Positions 59,864 to 64,000 of a stretch of 64,000 nt of DNA are shown in pieces. The notes below the pieces were generated by a model. The model was not told the DNA's origin, did no database searches, and saw only the letters and a list, made by a program, of their open reading frames with translations. The translations under genes and the position numbers were made by a program. Source of the stretch: Pirellula sp. SH-Sr6A. GTDB lineage: Bacteria; Planctomycetota; Planctomycetia; Pirellulales; Pirellulaceae. The stretch's first letter is position 1; every line of letters starts with the position of its first letter. The DNA lies in the NCBI RefSeq assembly GCF_001610875.1, contig NZ_CP011272.1:496001-560000 (forward strand), written 5' to 3'.

Positions 59864-59934
59864 TCGCGGGTGGTGGTAATTGGTAGCCACAAGGCTTAGC
59901 TATCCTCGTGCGGGTTCGACTCCCGCCCCGCGAT
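59864..59934 (+). ncRNA. tRNA-like cloverleaf (71 nt) with weak anticodon arm
   Basis: Acceptor TCGCGGG (59864-59870) pairs perfectly with CCCGCGA (59927-59933); TG at 8-9; D arm GTGG/CCAC with loop TAATTGGTAG; T arm GCGGG-TTCGACT-CCCGC perfect. The central AAGGCTTAGCTATCCTC gives only about 3 bp around a loop centred on AGC. It could be a divergent tRNA or a mimic without decoding function. CCA is not encoded. Confidence 0.6.
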
Positions 59935-60027
59935 CTTACAAGCAAGTCCAGTCCGGGGGGATTTCGGACACCCAGCTCTGTGTTTTAAGACCGCGCAGAG
60001 CTGGGCTTTGGAACAAAGGAGACCGCA

Positions 60028-60351
60028 ATGGAAGATAAGGAACTAATCGCCAGAGCTATTCAGGGCTGCGTAGTCGGTAACGGCTCTAAGCAAATTGAGT
60101 TGCTAATTGGAGAGTTGGCAAGGATTTGCAGCGAGGTCAAGTATGTACGCAGTCAGTCTTTTTGGCCCCACATGGGCGAGTTCTCGCGTGGATACCAAAC
60201 TGCGTGCGATGAGATCCTGGAAAGAATGAAGCCGTTTGCAAAAGTCGAAGCTGGCAAGCTGACGCTTGAACATTTGGCGAAAAGGCTCTCAGACGTTGAG
60301 CGTTGGATTGAGAGACGCGAAGATTACGAGTCAGAGCAGCGAGAACAGTAG
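60028..60351 (+). CDS. Phage hypothetical protein (107 aa)
   Basis: Helical protein with ribosome binding site AAAGGAG. MEDKELIARAIQGCVVGNGSKQIELLIGELARICSEVKYV, C-terminal coiled-coil-like AKRLSDVERWIERREDYESEQREQ. Family not recognised. Confidence 0.6.
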   Translation: MEDKELIARAIQGCVVGNGSKQIELLIGELARICSEVKYVRSQSFWPHMGEFSRGYQTACDEILERMKPFAKVEAGKLTLEHLAKRLSDVERWIERREDYESEQREQ

Positions 60352-60429
60352 TCAGGTATTTCTTGACTACTCGAATAACAAACCAGTGCACCGTCAAGTG
60401 CCGATTTAGCAGCCGCAGGGATTCGAAAC

Positions 60430-60984
60430 ATGTCCGCAAATACCGAAGAAAAAGTACACGTCGAATGCGAAAAGAAAACTGTGCTGGAAGTACGAGTTCG
60501 ACGCCCGCTAGGTGTTGCTAGGGTGGTACTGGACGGATTGATGCCTACCAGGGAGGGAGAGTCTGGAGGTCGCGTCTTTGTGGATAGTGAATACGGCGAC
60601 TGGTCTTACGCTTGGTACTCCATCGGTAAGCAATCTCTTGCCAAGTTCTTAGCTACTTGCGACTACGACTACATAGGTCGCAAGTTTCTTGGTGGGAAGT
60701 TCTATGTCCGAGACGACGAAGGAACAGTGAGCGAACTTCGCAAAGTTGTCTTACAGATGCGGCGGCAAGGCGATCTGTCAAAAGACAAGTCGCGGCATGA
60801 ATGGGAGTTGATCGAGCAACTCGAAGATGGGTACATCGACTGGCGTGGATACGTTGACGAAAGCAATTTGTGTGAGGCGTGGGAGTACGGAGTAACAAAA
60901 CCAGATCCGCAATTCATGGCGTTTTGGAATCAGCTTTGGGTTCCGCATATTGTTCCGGCTTTGCTGGACATAGATGCCAAATAG
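60430..60984 (+). CDS. Phage hypothetical protein (184 aa)
   Basis: The largest gene of the small-gene region. N-terminal beta-rich part (TVLEVRVRRPLGVARVVLDGLMP), then WSYAWYSIGKQSLAKFLATCDYDYIGRKFLGGKFYVRDD and Trp-rich C-terminus. No catalytic motif recognised. A weak ribosome binding site (CAGGGA) follows CAGCCGCAGGG. Confidence 0.6.
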   Translation: MSANTEEKVHVECEKKTVLEVRVRRPLGVARVVLDGLMPTREGESGGRVFVDSEYGDWSYAWYSIGKQSLAKFLATCDYDYIGRKFLGGKFYVRDDEGTVSELRKVVLQMRRQGDLSKDKSRHEWELIEQLEDGYIDWRGYVDESNLCEAWEYGVTKPDPQFMAFWNQLWVPHIVPALLDIDAK

Positions 60985-61036
60985 CAAGTCATTGCGGCAC
61001 ATTCAGAATTTTGGAAGTGATGGAGGGAAAGTACAC

Positions 61037-61252
61037 ATGAAGATGTTGTCGAGCATTAAAAATCCTCGCAAATTGAAGAAGCGATGGAAAAAATTAGTAA
61101 CAAAAAGCTGCTTAAATAATCTTGGGGAGCAACGTCAGCAATTTATGAGTTGGCGTCTTCGTTGGAATCCACCGAGTGGTTGGATCGTGTCAGTCGTGGC
61201 GAATCGACGACAATTCGATAGGATGCAAAAACGTTTGGTTAGTGCGGCCTAG
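61037..61252 (+). CDS. Small basic phage protein (71 aa)
   Basis: A Lys/Arg-rich protein (MKMLSSIKNPRKLKKRWKKLVTKSCLNNLGEQRQQFMSWRLRWN). The start at 61037 is chosen for GGAGGG 9-10 bases upstream; the frame is open from 60974. Nucleic-acid binding is plausible from charge. Confidence 0.5.
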   Translation: MKMLSSIKNPRKLKKRWKKLVTKSCLNNLGEQRQQFMSWRLRWNPPSGWIVSVVANRRQFDRMQKRLVSAA

Positions 61253-61272
61253 ATATACGCAAGGGGAACGAG

Positions 61273-61467
61273 ATGAAAAAAGTAGAGCATTGGGGGTGCG
61301 ATGTTCGCATCAACGGCAAGCACGTTTTGACGATCGAATCCAATTGTGTGTATGGGCGATTTCTTACCGATGCAGATGAAGAGACGATCAGGGAGATAGC
61401 CGAGAACCTTTTGGCTTTCGTCGGTAAAAAGAAAACAAGTGCGGCACAGTCCGCAGAGGGGGAGTGA
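61273..61467 (+). CDS. Phage hypothetical protein (64 aa)
   Basis: MKKVEHWGCDVRINGKHVLTIESNCVYGRFLTDADEETIREIAENLLAF. Preceded by GCGG...CGCAAGGGGAACGAG. Its 3' end contains the next leader hairpin, and TGATG joins it to the following gene. Confidence 0.58.
   Translation: MKKVEHWGCDVRINGKHVLTIESNCVYGRFLTDADEETIREIAENLLAFVGKKKTSAAQSAEGE
61440..61455 (+). promoter_or_regulatory. Leader hairpin TGCGG/CCGCA
   Basis: TGCGG (61440-61444), loop CACAGT, CCGCA (61451-61455), then GAGGGGGAG before ATG 61467. A 5-bp stem inside the end of the preceding gene. Confidence 0.55.
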
Positions 61468-61682
61468 TGAGCGCGAACGCTGCACAGCTAATTAATGCAA
61501 TCGTGAACGCAATAGATCTGCACGCAAAAGCAAATAAGAGTCGATTGGACAATTGCTGGAGCGGCGAATCTGACGACGCAGAACGGAATTTCTGCGAAGG
61601 TTACGATCAAGCTATGGATGACGTGATGGAGGAAATCCAAAGACTTACAACAGCGGCCCCAACCACCGCATCGGAGGAATGA
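61467..61682 (+). CDS. Phage hypothetical protein (71 aa)
   Basis: Acidic helical protein: MSANAAQLINAIVNAIDLHAKANKSRL, then CEGYDQAMDDVMEEIQRL. The start overlaps the previous stop (TGATG). Function unknown. Confidence 0.58.
   Translation: MSANAAQLINAIVNAIDLHAKANKSRLDNCWSGESDDAERNFCEGYDQAMDDVMEEIQRLTTAAPTTASEE
61653..61669 (+). promoter_or_regulatory. Leader hairpin GCGG/CCGC before 61682
   Basis: GCGG (61653-61656), nine-base loop, CCGC (61666-61669), then ATCGGAGGA. It lies within the previous gene's 3' end. Confidence 0.5.
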
Positions 61683-61897
61683 TGGATGCCGTGTTGCATA
61701 ACATCACGCTCAAGTCAGCTAACTTTCGCATTCCTGATGGTGAATACGAAGGTATATGGGGAGGTTATGGAGTTGAGTTCAGGACTGATGTAGGGATTTT
61801 TGCAGCGCGATGCAACATGGGAGTCAGAGGAAACGCTGTCCCCTGTGTCGTGTCGGTGATTGACGGAAAGTTTTCAGTAAGAGTCAAAAAAGAATAG
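61682..61897 (+). CDS. Phage hypothetical protein (71 aa)
   Basis: Beta-rich: MDAVLHNITLKSANFRIPDGEYEGIWGGYGVEFRTDVG. GGAGGA lies just upstream; ATG 61679 is an alternative start. Function unknown. Confidence 0.55.
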   Translation: MDAVLHNITLKSANFRIPDGEYEGIWGGYGVEFRTDVGIFAARCNMGVRGNAVPCVVSVIDGKFSVRVKKE

Positions 61898-61913
61898 CGG
61901 TCTTGAACGCCGC
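61897..61913 (+). promoter_or_regulatory. Leader hairpin GCGG/CCGC before 61964
   Basis: GCGG (61897-61900), nine-base loop, CCGC (61910-61913), followed by a GTGCACCG...GTGCCGCAATGG stretch that recurs in shortened form near 60387 (GTGCACCG...GTGCCG). Confidence 0.45.
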
Positions 61914-61963
61914 TTCGAATAACCACGTGCACCGAAGTGTGCCGCAATGGAAGAGAGTTGGTA

Positions 61964-62281
61964 ATGAAGATTGCGAGTAAGAAAGCCGAAGTTTCGCTCC
62001 TTCTCTACTTTGAGACTAGGTCTGTGGACCACTCAGGAAGAGTCGATTCCAGGTATATGAATGAATCTGATGTCGAGATCGCGAAAAAGTGGAACGAAAT
62101 CGGTTTCGTTCGTTTTGGTCGAATCGCAAGCGAGGACTGCAACGCGAATGGATCAAACTGGGTTGAATTGAGCGACGATGCGTGGAGCGAAGTCAGCGTA
62201 CTTCGAAGGGAAAGAGCTAAACGCAATTGGAAGACACGACGGTTTAGATCAACGGAAGAGAAGCGACAGTTGTCGAACTAA
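61964..62281 (+). CDS. Phage hypothetical protein (105 aa)
   Basis: Charged protein: MKIASKKAEVSLLLYFETRSVDHSGRVDSRYM, VELSDDAWSEVSVLRRERAKR at the end. A winged-helix-like arrangement is possible. The start at 61964 follows GAAGAGAG; the frame is open to 61937. Confidence 0.55.
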   Translation: MKIASKKAEVSLLLYFETRSVDHSGRVDSRYMNESDVEIAKKWNEIGFVRFGRIASEDCNANGSNWVELSDDAWSEVSVLRRERAKRNWKTRRFRSTEEKRQLSN

Positions 62282-62316
62282 TCAGTGCGGCCTGAGTATC
62301 GGCAAGGGAGAGAACA

Positions 62317-62550
62317 ATGAGAGATGACAATGCGGCGAAGATCGTAGAGCAACTCGACAAGTGCCAGCCGTGCACTGATGACACTCTCTACCTTCCGGTT
62401 GAGTGCGTCGGTGAGATTATTCGGCTTGCTTTGTCGATGCGATCCAGGATCGACGAGCTTGAATCAACTCGCGAAATGGAACAGATAAAGCCGCGTCGCG
62501 GAAGAGTGACAGAAGATGGACTGTTGCTGTTGAACGAAGACAAAGACTAG
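62317..62550 (+). CDS. Phage hypothetical protein (77 aa)
   Basis: MRDDNAAKIVEQLDKCQPCTDDTLYLPVECVGEIIRLALSM, then a coiled-coil-like RSRIDELESTREMEQIK. Preceded by TGCGGCC...GGCAAGGGAGAG. Function unknown. Confidence 0.55.
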   Translation: MRDDNAAKIVEQLDKCQPCTDDTLYLPVECVGEIIRLALSMRSRIDELESTREMEQIKPRRGRVTEDGLLLLNEDKD

Positions 62551-62599
62551 CGGCTGTTAAGACGGCAAGTAATGTTGCTAACAATTTTAGGAGATGGTT

Positions 62600-62797
62600 A
62601 TGGATTTCTTGGATTGGTTGATTCTTGGGAAAGGCTCTTGGATTGCCTATCCTCTTGCCGTGTTGTTTGTGATTGGATTGTGGATGGGTTCGTCAGCAAT
62701 GGAAGCGAAAGCGTTCAATCGAGTGACAGGAAAGAATGTAACGATGTGGGATGCGATGTTCATTCAGTTGCGTGTTCAGGATGAAGTAGCGAAATAG
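62600..62797 (+). CDS. Small membrane protein (65 aa)
   Basis: MDFLDWLILGKGSWIAYPLAVLFVIGLWMGSSAMEAK has one membrane helix and a soluble C-terminus. The start at 62600 is chosen because GGAG lies 7 bases upstream. Function unknown. Confidence 0.55.
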   Translation: MDFLDWLILGKGSWIAYPLAVLFVIGLWMGSSAMEAKAFNRVTGKNVTMWDAMFIQLRVQDEVAK

Positions 62798-62840
62798 CGA
62801 GTAGCGAGACGGCAAGGGGAATTTTGCAATCGGGTGATTT

Positions 62841-63095
62841 ATGCGAGAGTGGACGGAAACAATGCGAGAACCGCCAGACAAAATTGAGGGCGGTTACGTT
62901 TACCGAGGCATGATTGATCGAGGAACGAAATACAAAGACGCCGCAACTGGTGAGATCAAAGATTTCACGGGCGAAGACGGCAGGAAGTACATCGGATTAT
63001 TGAACGGTCGTGGCGAACCGTTGCAGTTAGGAGAACCTTTGCACATTTTGTGGTTTGAAGTTCGGAAAGCAGATGAGCGAGACTTGTCTAAGTAA
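62841..63095 (+). CDS. Phage hypothetical protein (84 aa)
   Basis: MREWTETMREPPDKIEGGYVYRGMIDRGTKYKDAATGEIKDFTG, beta-rich. Preceded by GACGGCAAGGGG. Function unknown. Confidence 0.52.
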   Translation: MREWTETMREPPDKIEGGYVYRGMIDRGTKYKDAATGEIKDFTGEDGRKYIGLLNGRGEPLQLGEPLHILWFEVRKADERDLSK

Positions 63096-63105
63096 TCGAA
63101 CACTA

Positions 63106-63122
63106 GCGGATGTGAGATCCGC
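63106..63122 (+). promoter_or_regulatory. Leader hairpin GCGGAT/ATCCGC
   Basis: GCGGAT (63106-63111), loop GTGAG, ATCCGC (63117-63122), then AATGGAGAAAG before ATG 63135. With 6 bp it is the longest stem of the series. Confidence 0.6.
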
Positions 63123-63134
63123 AATGGAGAAAGC

Positions 63135-63398
63135 ATGAAAGTTGATGTCGACGTATTGGACTTTGTGCGTTGCGAGCTTGCGCAAGGTAGCTGTCCAAAG
63201 TGCCACGCTGTACACGATCCGGTTTTGATGCAACGAAGCTGGATGATTCCCGGTGAGCCTCGCGTGTTCGGGATCAAGTGCCCAACGTGCGGATTCCACG
63301 TCACAAACGAAGAGATTGCCAGGATAGAGCAAATGATAGCGCCCTTGGTCGCCAATGCTGTCAAGTCATTTGAAGAATGGAGAGCATTTAATGAGTGA
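63135..63398 (+). CDS. Zinc-ribbon phage protein (87 aa)
   Basis: Two CXXC pairs (GSCPKCHAVHD and IKCPTCGFHVT) form a zinc ribbon; a helix follows. It has a ribosome binding site (TGGAGAAAG) after the leader hairpin. A 16-codon ORF (63391-63441) links its end to the next gene with ATGA-type overlaps on both sides. Confidence 0.6.
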   Translation: MKVDVDVLDFVRCELAQGSCPKCHAVHDPVLMQRSWMIPGEPRVFGIKCPTCGFHVTNEEIARIEQMIAPLVANAVKSFEEWRAFNE

Positions 63399-63437
63399 GC
63401 CTATCAGCATTAGCGGCGTCAACAAAAAGGTAGGACG

Positions 63438-63674
63438 ATGAGCCATACACCACGAATCGAAACCAGAGTCGTCGAAGAGTTCGATCTTTACTGGGTATAC
63501 AGTTCTGTGAATGGTTGGTGTACTCAATGGCCTGTTCAATCGCCCACAAAAGAGGATGGTGAAGTTCTCGCGGCACAACTTCGAAACCTCATTAGGTCCG
63601 TCTATCGTCAAGCCTACAACGACGGCATCGCCGCTTGCCAGGAACAAATCAAGAATGCACTGGGGGTAAAATGA
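63438..63674 (+). CDS. Phage hypothetical protein (78 aa)
   Basis: MSHTPRIETRVVEEFDLYWVYSSVNGWCTQWPV, then a helical C-terminus. Start follows AAGGTAGGA. The stop overlaps the next ATG as ATGA. Confidence 0.55.
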   Translation: MSHTPRIETRVVEEFDLYWVYSSVNGWCTQWPVQSPTKEDGEVLAAQLRNLIRSVYRQAYNDGIAACQEQIKNALGVK

Positions 63675-63913
63675 GTTGCAAAAAAAACGCAGCAAGCAAT
63701 CCGCCTCTCTATCGAGGCTTTGCGTTCGTGGATTCGAGCGGTATCGATTTGAATTCGATCGCAAAAACGGAAGATGAGGTTAAGTGGAACATGCTCGAAT
63801 CAAGCATGGGTTGGAGATTCGGGCATCCAGATCGGTATTGCAGGGACACAGAATGGGAAAGGCTGTTGACGTATGGAAAGGTTGTCTCGGTAACGGTGAG
63901 CGTAAATGAGTAG
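63671..63913 (+). CDS. Phage hypothetical protein (80 aa)
   Basis: MSCKKNAASNPPLYRGFAFVDSSGIDLNSIAKTEDEVKWNML. The start at 63671 overlaps the previous stop by ATGA; the end overlaps the next gene. Function unknown. Confidence 0.52.
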   Translation: MSCKKNAASNPPLYRGFAFVDSSGIDLNSIAKTEDEVKWNMLESSMGWRFGHPDRYCRDTEWERLLTYGKVVSVTVSVNE

Positions 63914-64000
63914 CTTCAACTGCGAACACTGCGGTGCACCATGCTTAGACTCGCCAGCGGGCTATACCACTGGCTGCGAGCATTACCCGCCAGACGTGCC
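63906..64000 (+). CDS. Partial small Cys-rich phage protein at the right edge
   Basis: Reads MSSFNCEHCGAPCLDSPAGYTTGCEHYPPDV, with CXXC and further Cys/His, a pattern seen in small phage proteins (CXHCGXXC...GYXTXCEHYP). The C-terminus lies outside the window. It overlaps the previous gene. Confidence 0.6.
   Translation, partial: MSSFNCEHCGAPCLDSPAGYTTGCEHYPPDV

Larger units (their letters stand above)
59353..60027. other. 675-bp region without a convincing gene, holding tRNA-like elements
   Basis: Contains a perfect 9-bp hairpin CCGCATTGC/GCAATGCGG (59538-59563), an exact 15-base repeat AGCGACGAGACCGAT at 59433-59447 and 59761-59775, a 30-base leader duplicated at 59591-59622 and 59833-59863, and two T-arm-bearing elements. 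Short ORFs at 59322-59492 and 59489-59692 are joined by ATGA but cross the hairpin and lack ribosome binding sites, so coding is doubtful. Confidence 0.6.
42822..64000. mobile_element. Candidate prophage integrated at tRNA-Asp, right end outside window
   Basis: The stretch after tRNA-Asp contains almost only short, plus-strand, overlapping genes: excisionase-like HTH, RecE-like nuclease, RecT, DNA methyltransferase, replication protein, DnaB, RusA-like, holin-like and tail-fibre-like proteins. Base composition looks more AT-rich than the host part. The left boundary is inferred from the tRNA and content change; the attR copy of the tRNA 3' end, integrase and structural genes are not in the window. 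A conjugative or satellite element is possible but the holin-like and tail-like genes favour a phage. Confidence 0.8.

Overview
The window reads as a planctomycete chromosome (Pirellulales-like, inferred) with a prophage inserted behind a tRNA-Asp gene. The host part, about 1-42,750, carries a formylglycine-type sulfatase next to rhamnulokinase, a sialate O-acetylesterase, PQQ-like and NHL-type beta-propeller proteins, two stand-alone TatA-like proteins, many lipoproteins and a four-gene ligase-associated DNA repair set. No database search was possible, so the taxonomic call is inference from gene content.

Host layout: mutY (cut by the left edge); two TatA-like genes; a PQQ-like propeller protein; a lipoprotein; an AEC transporter; then the ligase-associated repair genes (pdeM, helicase, ATP-dependent ligase) on the minus strand. 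The fourth repair gene (exonuclease) is separated from them by three glycan genes (GT4 glycosyltransferase, polysaccharide deacetylase, O-antigen-ligase-like protein). Next come a sialate O-acetylesterase, a prepilin-peptidase-like protein without its aspartates in operon with two large exported or membrane proteins, a solute-binding lipoprotein, an NHL propeller protein, an MFS permease, sulfatase, rhaB, a dsbD-acp-thiD operon, a GAF/PP2C-like protein that has lost its metal ligands, tpx, a Tat-exported phosphoesterase coupled to an FdhF/YdeP-type molybdoenzyme, acylphosphatase and a nuclease-like lipoprotein.

From 42,822 to the right edge nearly every gene is on the plus strand, short, and coupled to the next by ATGA, TGATG or TAATG overlaps, as in a temperate phage. 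Order: HTH/excisionase-like regulator between two similar operator-like sites; CsrA; zinc-ribbon paralogues; RecE-like nuclease and RecT; coiled-coil protein; SNF2-type helicase with a DNA methyltransferase; replication protein and DnaB; RusA-like remnant split over two frames; a module with a papain-like protease, a CPAC lipoprotein, a holin-like and a tail-fibre-like protein; then about 6 kb of tiny genes. Integrase, terminase, portal and capsid genes are not in the window and presumably lie to the right.

The least explained signals are in the prophage: (1) cloverleaf-like RNAs with intact acceptor and T arms but short or non-canonical anticodon arms (43829-43897, 51361-51427, 59864-59934, plus a T-arm/acceptor element ending at 59734); (2) a phage CsrA together with a Shine-Dalgarno held in a hairpin loop at 43279-43294; (3) a recurrent GCGG...CCGC hairpin just before the ribosome binding sites of many small genes between 58.6 and 63.2 kb.
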